Positions 1-24,689 of a stretch of 64,000 nt of DNA are shown piece by piece. A model generated the notes under the pieces. It saw nothing but the letters and a program-made list of their open reading frames with translations, was not told where the DNA came from and did no database searches. A program made the position numbers and the translations under genes. Within the stretch, counting starts at the first letter, position 1; every line of letters starts with the position of its first letter. The stretch lies in NCBI RefSeq assembly GCF_028389875.1, contig NC_084665.1, positions 3,410,001 to 3,474,000 of the forward strand. Reading direction: 5' to 3'. The stretch is from Rhea pennata (taxonomy: Eukaryota; Chordata; Aves; Rheiformes; Rheidae).

Positions 1-242
1 CGGCGGAGAGAAGCTGCCAAAGCCCCTGCCTCCGCCCTCTGCGCAGCTGCTCTTCCCGAAGGCAGCACCTCGAGGCACCACCACGAAGGGGCGTCCCCAC
101 CCGTCCCCACCTCCCTGGGCTGCCCTTTGGCACCCTAGCGCCAGCAGAAGGGAGGGCAGCGACTCCGAGCAGCCCCCCTCCGCCCTCGCTGCCAGGTCGG
201 CCGGGCCGAGTGTGGGGCCGCCTGGTGCGCGCCCGGACGCAC

Positions 243-1071
243 CGGCTGCCCGGATGTACTGCGCCCCTTTCCCGGGGTGGCTCTCCAGGTTGCAGATCAG
301 CGTGCCCACGGGCAGGGCCCCCAGGGGATAGGCGTCCCCTTCGTTGGCCGACACTGCAAGAGAGCCGCCGGTGAGCGGAGGGGGCGGCGCAGCGGGCAAG
401 CCCCCGCGGCGCCCCGCCAGCACCTGCCATCCGGCCGATGTGGGGCGAGTTCTTGAGCACGTCGCCGGGCTGCATGTTCTCCGTGGCGATGATCCAGCGC
501 TTACGGTTGCCGCCGGCCACCAGGGCGATGTCAGCCGACCTGTGGGGCAGGCGGGGTGGGGGGCTGAGGCGAGGCGGGGGGCGGCGGAGGGCAGCGCCGC
601 CGCGGCCCTCACCTGCACGGGTCGTAGCGGACGTTGACGACCTTCTCCTCGAAGGGCGCCGCGGGGGCTCCGTCCTCGTACCGCAGCCGCTGGAAGTCGA
701 TCATGCGGTAGCGCCGCTTGTGCCCGCCGCCGATGCCGCGCACGCGGATGCGGCCTGCGGGCCGAGAGAGCGGCTGCAGGCGGCGGCCCCGGCCCCGGCC
801 CCGGCCCCGGCCCCGGCCCCGCTGCCGCCGCCGCCGCCGCACCTGTGTGGTCGCGGCCGCCCGTCTTCCGCATGCCCACGGGCCGCACCGTGTACTTGAC
901 GCGGCACTTCCACAGCGGGTCGGTGGTGCGGCGCGGCACCGAGGCGCTCAGCTCCCTCCAGGGGCCGCCGCGCAGCGCCGCCGCCGCCGCCGCCGCCGGG
1001 GCCGGGCAGCTCCGCGCCGCCGCCGGCAGCAGCAGCGCCCCGAAGGCCCGGCACAGCCGCGCCACCGCCAT
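243..1071 (-). CDS. MRPL2: 39S ribosomal protein L2, mitochondrial (5' portion; gene continues off the left edge)
   Basis: MRPL2 is the mitochondrial uL2 protein of the large mitoribosomal subunit, near the peptidyl-transferase centre. Four coding exons can be read on the minus strand: 843-1071, 613-754, 424-539 and 243-353, joined by GT-AG introns in consistent frame and giving about 199 residues. Residues 1-45 are an Ala/Arg-rich presequence typical of mitochondrial import, including a poly-Ala run. Then comes the uL2 core, with family segments such as [41 protein letters not shown] and [12 protein letters not shown], which closely match the human protein as I remember it. Human MRPL2 is about 305 residues, so about 100 residues (the RNA-binding C-terminal half) lie left of position 1; 1-242 is intron. 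The start at 1071 is the ATG before the presequence. The introns are tiny (59-88 bp), and intron 1 carries a GGGGCC repeat. Confidence 0.93.
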
Positions 1072-1480
1072 GACGCGCCGCCGCCGCGTCTGCGCACGCG
1101 CGCTGGCTGCCCCGCCGCGGCCATGTTGGGCTTAAAGGGGCCGCGCCCCGCCGCGGGGGTGGCGCTGCCGCCGGGGCCTCGCCCTCAGCCCGCCCCTCGC
1201 CGCCGCCCGGAGCCGGGACGAGAGCGCTGCGAGCGGCGCCGCGGCCCTGCGCCGAGCAGGTAGGGCAGGCGGCGGCGGCGGCGGGCCCAGGCCGCCCCGG
1301 GAAGGAGGAGGGAGGCAGCGGGGCGCCGGCGGGGCCCGAGGCGGCCGGGTGGCGCCGGCGGGAGGCCCCGCGGCCCGGAGCGCCGCGAGCGGCGGCTGCG
1401 GGAGCCGCCGCGCCGCTCCGCAACTGGGCTGCGGCCGCCGCGCCGGGCGGGAGCGGCTTCGGCTGCGAGGTGCATAACGC
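560..1480. promoter_or_regulatory. CpG-island bidirectional promoter of MRPL2 and KLC4
   Basis: This very GC- and CpG-rich stretch separates the MRPL2 start codon (1071, minus strand) from the KLC4 side (plus strand). No TATA box is obvious. A YY1-like core (CGGCCATGTTGG) lies at about 1,119-1,130. A good donor (GCAG|GTAGGG, GT at 1261-1262 or adjacent) suggests a non-coding KLC4 first exon ending near 1,260, because the first recognisable KLC4 coding exon lies 10 kb downstream. Transcription start sites cannot be fixed from sequence alone. The head-to-head arrangement is seen directly; the shared promoter function is inferred. Confidence 0.6.
755..842 (-). repeat. GGGGCC x6 plus CGG run in MRPL2 intron 1
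   Basis: On the minus (MRPL2 sense) strand, the 88-bp intron between exons 1 and 2 contains a (CGG)5-like run next to the donor and then six perfect tandem GGGGCC hexamers (plus-strand 785-820, read as GGCCCC). The repeat takes up nearly half of the intron. The donor (GT at 841-842) and acceptor (AG at 755-756) are otherwise normal. Confidence 0.85.
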
Positions 1481-1550
1481 GTGCGTGGGTCCCGCCGAAA
1501 AATCCCCAAGGCCGCGGGGGTGTCTGCTTTTCCTGTGCTTTTTTTCCCCC

Positions 1551-1730
1551 TTTTCTAGCTTTTTTCCCCCTCTCTTTTTTTTCCTGTCCCTTTTTTTTCC
1601 CCCTCTCTTTTTTTTCCTGTCCCTTTTTTTTCCCCCTCTCTTTTTTTTCCTGTCCCTTTTTTTTCCCCCTCTCTTTTTTTTCCTGTCCCTTTTTTTTCCC
1701 CCTCTCTTTTTTTCCCCTTTTTCTCTCTTT
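1551..1730. repeat. 33-bp polypyrimidine tandem repeat (about 5 copies)
   Basis: A pure C/T tract on the plus strand is built from 33-bp units carrying CCTGTCCC, then T8, then CCCCCTCTC. Copies of the CCTGTCCC core begin at 1583, 1616, 1649 and 1682, exactly 33 bp apart, with a partial copy on each side. Because 33 is a multiple of 3, the tract reads open in several frames (Phe/Leu/Pro one way, Lys/Arg/Gly the other), which explains the chance reading frames here. It lies just inside the presumed KLC4 intron 1. Confidence 0.9.
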
Positions 1731-4700
1731 TTCTCCTCCTCCTCCACCTCTTACCACGCTGTGGCTTCACGTAACCAGCTGGCTTTGACCTCCAGAACTG
1801 GGAGAGGAAGAGCGATAAGGCGCCTCGACGCGGAGAGGCGTGCTGTGAGATGAGCCAAGAGGGAGCCTGCGCCCCAACTCTGCTGGGTGCTGCCTCTCCC
1901 CCGGGGCGCCTGAAGCCCCTGCGGGTGTCAGGGAGCGGATGGGGGGACGCAGACGGGAATCCCTGCGAAGCCCGGGCTTGGGCGGGTGGAGGCTACGTGC
2001 CCCTGGAGGCTGGGGAAACGTCGCAGAGAGCACCGCAAAAAGCCCGTGGCGAGGCCGGGCGCGGCGACACTGCGGCGTGGGGCATCCCATTGCAGCACGG
2101 GTCTGGAGTCCGAGCGATCCTCAGGCGATACCCAGCTCAGCCCCATGCTGCCGGCGCGGGAGGCCTCCCAGCAATTCTCTTCCTAAAACTGGCCGTTTCT
2201 GCAGGCATAGAAATAGCAGCCGCGCGGCTGGAGGGTTTCCCGCAGCGCCCCGTGCTCAGAACGGGATCTGCGGTGGGGACGCAGGTGAGGGCGATAACAA
2301 ACAGGGAGGCAAAACCACGGGGTGAAACGTAGGATGGGCGCCGTGCGGGTAGCTTTAGCTATGGAGCTGGTGGTGATGGTGCGTCAGAGCCTCTTGGGCG
2401 ACGTGCGGCAGCAGCTTGGCTGCTCTGCCCTGCCCCTTGCGGGAAGGACCCCGGAGCCACGGGATTGGCGTGCGCGGTGCTCTCCCCTCTCCAGGGCAGC
2501 GTTTGGGGAGCTGGGCTGCGTCCCCTCCCCCTGCTGCAGTGCCTGTGGCTGGCTGCCTGGCGCCTGCGTTTCTGCCGGGAGCAGCGCGGCGGATGTTGCC
2601 GGACCCCCACGCGCGCCTGCGTCCGCTCACCGCAGTGCTGGGACGCCTGGGAGCGCCTAGGCCGGACAAGCTGCTGCAAGCATCCAGGTACTGCTCCTGC
2701 GTGGCGCAGGGCGAGCGGAAGATTCCCATCCGGTGACTGAGCCGGGCAGGGCACCCAGCCATCCTGCAACAAAGAGCTGCTTTGAGCCGTGAGCTCGGGG
2801 GAGAGCTGATGAAAGCTTTGTTGCCGGCAGGGCCGCAGCTAGACCAGCGGGCGCTGAGCTGCTCCGCGGTGGCCCCGGGAAGGGAGGGAAGGGGTTTCTC
2901 CGGCTTGCTTGTCCCAAGGATACGCGGCGGGCCGGGCGGGCCTCCTGCTGCCAGACAAAGCCGGAGACGGAGGCAGCGCGTAGCGTACAGCAATGGCTCT
3001 CAAACTTTCAGATGCCTTATTTCCCCCCCACCTCCCTCCCCCAAAAATCTTCCTCCTGCTAATAAATTGCTTGCTAAGCTGTTCCCAAGTGGAGATGCAC
3101 CCTGCAAAGGGTATGTGTATGTGGGGGGAGCAGTTGCCAGTAAAGCTCTGGGGAGGGGAGGATGCGGCTGGAAGGAGGAAGGTGAAGCAGCGCTGGGGGC
3201 TGGCGTTGCAGCAGAGCGCTCCGGCCAGGCAGCCTGGGGAAATCTGCACGGGGGTGATGCAGCGGTGTCTTTGCAACAGCCGTGGGTCTCCCTTGCAGCT
3301 CGCCTAGCTGGTGTCTGTCTCTCTCCTGCTTCCTCGCCCTAGCTGCACCATGCCTGGGTTTCTGCTAGTGCCCTTGGTCTCCCCTCTCCTGCGCCACCTT
3401 GTTGTGCTCGGAGAGGTGGAAAGCATCCGTCCTCCTCTGTGTGAGAGGAATGAGGGTGGAGGTTGGCGTGCCGGGGATCAAAGTCCTGGCCAGCCCAGAC
3501 ACGGGGTAAATAAAATACCTCTGAGCTTTGCTGTAGTTGGCAGAAGGAGCAGGAAGTGCATGTTCTCCCACCTGTCCAGGTAGGCATTGCAGCGTTAACC
3601 CCAAATTCCACAAGGGGCTTCAGAGGGGCGTGAGGGAGATGTGACAAGACTTTGACCTTGCCAAAGCTGCTGGGCCTGGCCGTACCCTGGCCACCTCCTG
3701 AAGCTCATCCTGTGCATAGCCCTCACGTTAGACAGATGCCTGCAGAGGCACTGGCTCCTGGGAATTACTCTGCTTGCTTTAATATCGCTTTACCCTGTCA
3801 GGGCGAGGTAATGGCTCTCTCTGGTGTGTTTTATAGAGCAAGACTCCCAATCGGAGTCTGAAGCTGGGAAGAGATGCTTGTCCTGGCTTCGTGCCAGCTT
3901 GCTGAGCTCTCATCTCCTCTAGCCTGGGAACACGTTTTAATGGTGTTCTGCTGTAGTCCCAGGCACAGCAGATGCAGAGTGGATTTGGCTAGCTGCTGCA
4001 GACACGACCAAGAGTTTAAAAACAAGGTCTTATCAGCTGATCCAGTGATGCTAGCGCAGGCTTGCTGGTGGCTGCAGGAGGTGGGAGATGAAGGCTGCCA
4101 TTCCCCTTGCCTGCTGAAAGAGACATGCTTCGCAGGCTCGCTGGGTTTGTAGCTAGCAAACTGCTAGAGGGAGCAAACTGACTTTCTGCTAATGGCAGGG
4201 GGTGTGTGGTTTTATTTATTTATTATTGTTATTTTCCTCCTCTCCTCTTTGGTGCCTCCAATGTCTGTATTCTTTGATTGCTAATGAATGAAAGGAGTAA
4301 GACCTTTCCGGCCTTGAGAGGAGCAACTGATCTGACACAAAGCCAGCCAGGGCAGCTTCTCTCTCTCTTCCTCAGTGCAGCTATGCTATTGCCACTCATC
4401 AGGCTTTGGTAACACAGGAATTGTTTGCTCTGGTCAGTTGGAACAAGTCCTTGTAGTTTTTGACTTGACCTTTCCAGCTGTGGGCTGGAGGCAGGATCAC
4501 AGCTCTTCCCATCTCCTCTTTTCTCCAGCAACTTGAACCTAGGTGATTGTGGCCAAGTCCCTGGAAAGCCAGTAGTAACCTTGCTCTAGGTTTCACTGGG
4601 GTTATGTTAGGGTGCATTTTCTGTTAGATGTTGGGGAGCTGAAGCCTCTGGGACAGAGAGAAATGTTTAGTGCTAAGGGGAAGGAGCAGGCAGGGGGTCT

Positions 4701-5369
4701 CCTGGCTTTATGTAGGAGGGCACCTCTGCATGAGTTGCAAATCTGTTTCCTTAGCCCTAGCTAAAAACCCAAGGGTCTCTTGCAGCCTGCTGGTTAGCAC
4801 AGACTTTCTCAACACAAGCCTTCTGGCATCTAGAGAAACCTCTGGAGCTTCACACTCAGCTAGAGCAGGCATGTGTCAGCTGCTGCTGGAAGATGCAGTC
4901 CTAGTTGCTGATGCCTGGTCCTCATCCCTGTCCAAGGAGGACTGGGCTGAGTTACAAATGGCTGTAGAGTTTGGGGAAGCTGCTTGGGTGAAGCCTTTCA
5001 GGGCTTGGAGATTGGCTTTAAAACTGTGGGAGATGGTGGGGGGAAAGGGGCTGGATAGTGGGGACAGCCCTGCATTATGAGCATGGGAGAGAGCAGATGA
5101 GACAGCTCTGCTGACCCACCTGCCCCTCTGCTGGAGGGGAATTGCATTGCCTCTTTCATTCTGGATCGGGGAGACCCTGTCCCCGTGCAGCCCTGGTGAA
5201 AGGACACGTGTGCTGCGTTCCCATCCTTTGGGCTTGGGGTCCATATTTAGTGCTGTGACACCTGGCCCCTTGGTCCTGAGGCAATGCTCAGCCAAGGCAA
5301 ATGAGGAATTTATCCACTTAGACTTCAGATTAGATTTTTTTTTATTATTTTTTCCCTTGAGAAGATGGT

Positions 5370-5520
5370 CGAACTGTAGGACAGGGGTCTGGAGGAGTTG
5401 CGATCTCCATCTTGGGAGATACTCAAGCCTGGACTGAACACAGCCCTTGAACACTTGGTCTAGATGGCCCTACTTTGAGTGGGGGATGGACAAGAAACCT
5501 CCAGGCATCTCTTCCAAGTG
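5370..5520 (+). mobile_element. Diverged CR1 LINE 3'-end fragment
   Basis: The stretch contains a degraded version of the CR1 3'-terminal region: a GTCTGGAGGAGTTGCGATCTCC-like segment, then 'cttgggagatactcaagcc', 'cttggtctagatggcc' and 'aggcatctcttccaa', corresponding to the conserved CR1 end that is far better preserved in the copy at 51,415-52,437. It is plus-strand and too diverged for exact edges. Confidence 0.6.
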
Positions 5521-8500
5521 ATGCAAGAGCCATCACAGACTCTTCTGTTGGGGTGCAAATTGCAGCACATTGGTCTCTAGCGTACATGGGGTCATCTGTG
5601 TGTCAGTCTGACTCTTGAGACTGTCTGTAGTGCAAGAAAAGTCCAGGCTAGAGGCTAGGTTTGGAGAAGACCCTGAGGCAGATGGTGTGGCTCCTAGGAA
5701 CCTCCTTTCCTGACAGTAGGATGGGGAAGCTCATGAGCCAGAGTCAAATGACTGTAGGAGGCCTCATACATGTCAGAGTTTGAGTGGCATCTCCTAGCTT
5801 TGGGATCACAACTCAGAGATGTACCTTTCTGCACTGGGTGTGAGTTGGCAGGATGCCGAAACCTGTCTGACCTCCTCCTTGTGTGTTCTCCACAGCTCTG
5901 CATAGTGGTGATCCTTTCCCCTTGAAAGGGGAGCGTGAGATGTACCAGGCGTTTTTGGCGACGATTATGAGCATCATGGCGTGCTGTTCCTGCCCCATGC
6001 CCAGCGTGGCAGCCTCAGCAGGCGTGTATCCCAGCGGGGAGCCACATACTGCAAGTATTGCTGCAGTCCTTGCTTCCAAGAGTTCAGCATTTGTCCTTCA
6101 ATTTCAGGCTCTTATTCTTAGCTGCAGCAGTTCTTAGCACCATGCTGAAGCTGACGCCCATCTGTCTTTTCACTTGCAAAACATCCTTCTCTTGCCTTGG
6201 TTTCTGAAGCCTCAAGATGTGCGTGTGCAGCTGCTTGGAGCTGTGAAGTTCTCAGGCACCACACAGAGCTGATCGTATTCCTGTGCTCCTCGGCTCGGAG
6301 CAGCTCTGGCCACGCTGCCTGTCAACGCGGCCCTTTTCTGTGGCGCTGCCACACGTCACCTGGGGCGATGCCTCTGGATGCGGTGGTTCTACTGGCGGGG
6401 ATGTGGCGGTGTGAACGTCGCCTGGTGTGCGAGTATCTCCTGGCTATGCAGTAGGAGCCTCCTAGGCTCCGTCTCCGTTTCTTTTCTGGCGCCACAGTGT
6501 GGGGGGGAAGAAAAAGAGAAAAGCTTGTGCTTGTGACACAACCTCAGTGATGGTTGCGAGCCTGGGACTCTGTTTGCTTTTGACTGCTGTTATTTTATTT
6601 TTGAATGTCTAAGGCCTTGGGTCTGGGTGTTGTTTCAATGTCCCTTAGGAGCAGAGGTTCAGCAATTGCCGATTGCAGTCAGCAAGTTGGCGTTTGGCCA
6701 GTCTTCCCAGAGATCTTTTATTGTGTTGTTTAACAGTAATGAGCTTGCAGAGGTGCAAAAGGGGAAAAAAACCCTCCTGCTTCTATTGAGTTGCAATCTT
6801 CTTCCCAAATACATAGCTTGCTTTATCTTCCAAGTAGTGAAGACACGTCCCACAGCACAGGACTGGGATGATTATTGTGAAATAAGACTTTGGGATCCAG
6901 ATTTCCATCCCTAAAATGCTATCATTGCTATCCATCTCCCGAACTTATCTCCTGTTCTCACTAAAAATCAGTTTTATTCTTTTGCATAGGAAGGAATTTC
7001 GACCCCCCCCCCCACACACACACACAACCCTCAGAACCCAGTTGTTTTTCTACTTCCACCATGTCCTTATGTTGTTTTCTCCCACGAAAGAGCATGCTGC
7101 TAAAAATTTTTGCTTGCTTCTGTACAGAAAGGATAGGCAGGCCATGCACGGTTTGAAGGAAGTTGCAGTTATTGTCTTGACAGTGTTGCTTGCATGGGTC
7201 TTGACGCTTCCCTGCATCTCGTACATGCTTTGCCCAGGACATGTGGGGAGACAGTGAAGGGAGCTGGCTTTGTAGAGGCACGGGTAGAGGTGCCAGATAG
7301 TGACCACCTCAAGTCTCTGTTCATATTGTAGTTGACTCCTGACCTTTTCCTGGTGATAACTTTGCTCCTCATGGTCTTCCATCATGATCTAAACTTGATT
7401 CATTTGGACCCGTTTAGTCTGGCATCCTAGTTTCTGATGTGGCAGCTGTTGTGGGTTCGAGACACAAGCAGTGAAGCTTCCAACTCTTTCCTCTTAAAGC
7501 TCTTGCATGTGGGAATGGTTTTCAGAGGCAGAAGAGTGAGTTGCTGAGATTGTTGATGCTCGGCGATTGCCTGATTATGCATTGAATCAAGGAGGAAGGT
7601 TTCTGCCTAGGAGGACGTGCTGCCTAGTGGATTCCCAGCTCGTTGCTGCGACAGCCAGAGCACTCTGTGCATGCATGTTCCTCCTCCGTCCTCCTGCAAT
7701 GCTCCTCCGAAGGAGGGGAGGGGAGATGGGTGTAACTGGAAAGCCAGACTGTTCCAGCAGCTTACTGTGAATAGAGAAGATGTGCCAAATAGAGCAGAAA
7801 CATGCTGCTGGAGACCTGAGTGGCAGCGCCCACAGAGCTGTAGGGGAGCGAGCAGGAGAAGCTGGGAGCTGGGCGTTCCAGCTCCCAAGGACGCCTACTG
7901 AAAAAGCACCTTTCTTCCTATTCCCAAATGGCCCGGCCTGAACCTCCCCCTTCCATAAGCTCCCCTTATCTGAGTCGATGTTTTGCCTGGATGAAAGGCA
8001 GTCGGCTCCCTTTGCTGGGCGTGTGGGAGTGGGAAGAGTGCTTACACAGCAGCCTTAGCCTGCCCGACCTTAGTGTCGGTTGCCATAGAGCATGTTTGCA
8101 CTCTTGAAGGCTGTGTGCTGAGTAGACCTGCTGGCACTGGGGAAAGCTAGAAATAAGGTGCTGTAAGGATGAACTGTCAGTATGGGGGAGATAATAAACC
8201 ATTTCTCACCGGTGTTTGTGGCCTTTCTTTCCTGTGCAGGAGGTAGCAGCATGCAAGTAACTCCTCTGCAGTCCTCTCTTTACCTCCTTGTTGGTACTTG
8301 AGAGAGGAATAGCCTGAGTGCTGTTCGCTGGTCTTATGCCTTTATGGGGGAGTGTCCAGCCTGGACAATCTGCCCTCCCCTCTTGCATGGGAAGTCGGAG
8401 CTAGGCGCTATGCCTGTTGGTACTTAGCAGAGCTGTGTGTCTGGCGCATCGGAGCCTGCTCGTCCCTTAAGGGAGAAAGGTGAGGGCCGCGTAGGTATTT

Positions 8501-11426
8501 GTACAGCTGGAGAGATAAGGGATATCAGGGCTGGGATTTCTTGAGGATCGTTAAATGCACTTCTGGGGTAGGTTAGGTCTGATGTGCCCTAGCTCAGGAC
8601 ACTTTACTTGTTTTCCTCCTTTCAGATGCTATGAAATGTCAGAAGTTCTGGGGAAAGAAAGCTGATCCTGGGGGGACTGTGAAATGCTTTCAGCTTTTCT
8701 GCTGGAGAGGCTGAAGAAAGGATGTTGCTGGTGTGGAGATGCTGCTATTTTAACATGCAGCTCAGACTTCTCAGTTGAGGAGTGCTTCTGCGTGTGGTGG
8801 AATTAATGAGGCTGATTTCCTATGGATCTGGGTCTTGTCTGCCTCTGTTATCTAGCAAGGTGCAAGCTTGATGATGGCTTTTAGTCATGATTCATAATGT
8901 ATACCTCTTCCCCGATGCATTTGTAGTGTGCTTATTAAAGATGGCAGCAGGAGCTGAGCCTCTCTCTAGGGGCAGCCGTAATGCTTTCTTGAAAACTGTC
9001 AGTGTTTTGCTGCTGACCCTGTACACCGAGGGACAGATGAAGAGGCACTTGCAGCTGCGCAGCCTGCCTGAGCTTTAGGGCAGAGCTCTAGTCTTGTTGT
9101 GTGCTGGGTACACGTGGCAGCCGCTGGGGACCTCCTCGTGTCTCTGAGCATTGGTTCTGCTCCAGGGGACTCTTGTTTCCTGACTTCTCTGGGGTTTTTT
9201 TTGAGTACGGGGCTGAGTTTCTTCCTGAGCTGAAGCAAGTGAGGTCCATTTTGTCCTTTGGTGGTTGTTACCTCAGCTATGGTGGAATTGGGTAGGTAGA
9301 TATCTGCCAAGCCTTTCTGGGAGGCTGTTTGGACCCTTTCAGAGCAGGGCAGCAGTGGGATGCTGGATGCAGCAGCACTTGTTTTCTCTGGGCCACTAGC
9401 CTGTATCCTGTCCTTGACTTCCTCTGGAGAAAGGAATCATTGCACATCTCTTCCTGAATTGCACTCACAAGCAGAAGGCATATTTTAGGATTTTTTTGTT
9501 TGTTTTGTTTTATTTTTTTCTCTTGTTGCTTTAGCACATAATTGTTCCCCTAGATGTTTTATAAAGATGGAGAAAGAGGGTAAAATGGGTAATTATGGAC
9601 CAGTTTCTCCAGGAACTGGTAGTTAAGCAATTTGGGAGAAATGCAAGTGGTGGCCAGCTCCCAACAGACCGCTCCATATTTTGTTTCTTTTTCTTTGAAG
9701 CAGTAGTCCATGCCCTGTGCCTTGGCTTTAGTGGGGTTTTCCATGCTGTTCTTATCATATGATTTTCTCCTACGCAAACGGGCAGATGTCACAGGCCAGA
9801 TGAAACTTTTGAGTATGAAGTGCAAAATGGTTGGGATAACCACATGCAGGGAGCAACAGACGCCCAAAAGGGAAGGATACGACTAGGTTCTGCATAGGGC
9901 TGGTGCTACTGATGGATCAGGAGGTAAATATGAATTCTGCAGTGTGACTTTGTGTGGGAGGACAGTCAGTTCCTGCTGAAAGGTATGAACAAGAACGAGG
10001 TCTTCTGGCAACATGAAGTGTTTCTTTCTGCCGTGCTGAGAGGTTCAATAAGGGCTCTGCTGTGTGTTGAGAGCTCACCACGCTTTGTGAGGGGTGGTAC
10101 GGAGGCCACAGAGGAGCGAGAGGCGAGCTGATGCCTGTAAAACAACTCGAGGCAGTTCTGGAGGAGTGAGGCTAACCAAGAGGATATGGGTGATGGGTGA
10201 GGTGTAACGAGTTCTGCCCACTTGGTAAACCCAAGCCTAAGGCTATTGCCAAAGAGCTCAAACCCTGTAGCAATGCATTCTGCAGGAGGACAAAGTTGTC
10301 CATCCCACCGCAGTGCTGTGTAACCCCCGGACAGTCTGTCAGCAGGTCCAGGGTGCTCGAGTTGTAGTTGCCTACTGCCAACTCTAGCTCTGCACAAAGG
10401 TGTTACCAGGTAGGTGCTGCTGCCTGCAGAGGGACATTGCAGTGTGAAGCACGGCTCTCCCTAGCTCCTGAATGTGCTCTGCGGGGATCTTGCAGTCATG
10501 CTCACCTCGTGGGTTGTAGCACTTGATACCCCCTGTGTAAGGGCAGTAGCTTGGTACGCTCTCGTTATATAGATGGGAAGAATGAGGCAGGGAGGAAGTG
10601 CAGAGCCCTTGTGCCATCCTGAGGAGTCTTTGGGCTGGCAGCGGGGCAAGTGAAGCTAAAAAAGCTGCTGCTGTTTCAGGCTGACTCCCACACAAGGGTT
10701 ACACTATATAACTCAAGCAGTTGGTGCATGTAAGCTTCCCCACGCAGACGTGCTTCAGTTAACGTTGGCATTTTCGTGTCCCTTATCACCACAAGGGCTG
10801 TTCTGTGCTGAGGGCTGACATTTTTTTGGGGTCCACTTTTGGTCAGGGAATTTGTTGGCTGCTCTGGTAAGTCCACAGGTGCCTCCCAGTCTGAGAGGCG
10901 GCCTTCCGGGAATTTGCTGTTGAGGATGCAGAAAGCTTTGAGCTGGCATTCCTCCGCTTTCTATTCCCTTTCTTCCCCCCCCCCACCCCAGTCAGAAGAG
11001 GCGTTGAGCTCTGACAGCCTCCTCACATCAGTGATTTGTGGGCAGGAGGTGTATGTGTTGCAACCCCAGCTGCTGACTACAGATCTCTGCTCTTAAATGG
11101 AAGTTAAATCAGCTTTCCTTATTGCCAGGGGTGTGGGGGTGTTGGAGGTCAGTGTTCGTTCTGGCCTGTTTGTCTACTGTCCACGTGTGCCACCTGCACT
11201 GGCCACCAGTGTTCCATGCACAGAAGTAGAGGCAGGTGCTCTGGGATCTGCCTGCTGCCAAAGAGAGAGGGGAAGATGAAGGGGAAGGACTTGGCGTGCG
11301 TAGCCGGTTGTGCCCTGTCTCTGGCTATCTGAAGGAGGCTTATGCTTGTCTGATTGCAGCTCCCAAATATCGTTGAGGTTCTTGGTTTTTGTCTCTCCCT
11401 CTCTGTAGGGCTGCAGGAGCAGGACT

Positions 11427-24600
<13,174 letters not shown>

Positions 24601-24615
24601 TACTTTATTTTATTA

Positions 24616-24621
24616 AATAAA
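24616..24621 (+). terminator. KLC4: KLC4 polyadenylation signal AATAAA
   Basis: A canonical AATAAA lies 292 bp after the KLC4 stop codon in an A/T-rich patch (TTTATTTTATTAAATAAAAC) that stands out from the surrounding GC-rich sequence. It is the only canonical signal between the stop and the minisatellite, so the KLC4 mRNA probably ends near 24,635-24,645. Confidence 0.8.
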
Positions 24622-24689
24622 ACCTGTCCTAGAAGCGACGGGGGCGAGAGGCTCCATCGCCAGCCCGGGGGCGCTGGGGGGCGCAGGGT

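Larger units (their letters stand above)
1262..11408 (+). other. KLC4: Presumed KLC4 intron 1 (about 10 kb, no recognisable coding exon)
   Basis: I see no exon of a known family on either strand. The stretch holds the 33-bp polypyrimidine repeat (1,551-1,730), an old CR1 3' fragment (about 5,370-5,520), an A/T-rich patch near 4,205-4,245, a poly-C/(AC)n microsatellite at about 7,000-7,026 and short T-rich runs (5,333-5,355, 9,490-9,525). GC content falls from the CpG island into ordinary intronic sequence after about 3 kb. Assignment as one intron depends on the inferred non-coding exon 1 near 1,260. Confidence 0.55.

Noticed and set aside
701-1757. Minus-strand frames of 348 and 190 codons with Lys/Gly/Arg repeats
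   Set aside because: Produced by the 33-bp polypyrimidine array (a multiple of three) joined to CpG-island sequence; they overlap real MRPL2 exon 1 in the wrong frame.
7445-7475. GGTTCGA word resembling a tRNA T-arm
   Set aside because: No matching acceptor stem, D-arm or anticodon arm could be folded around it.
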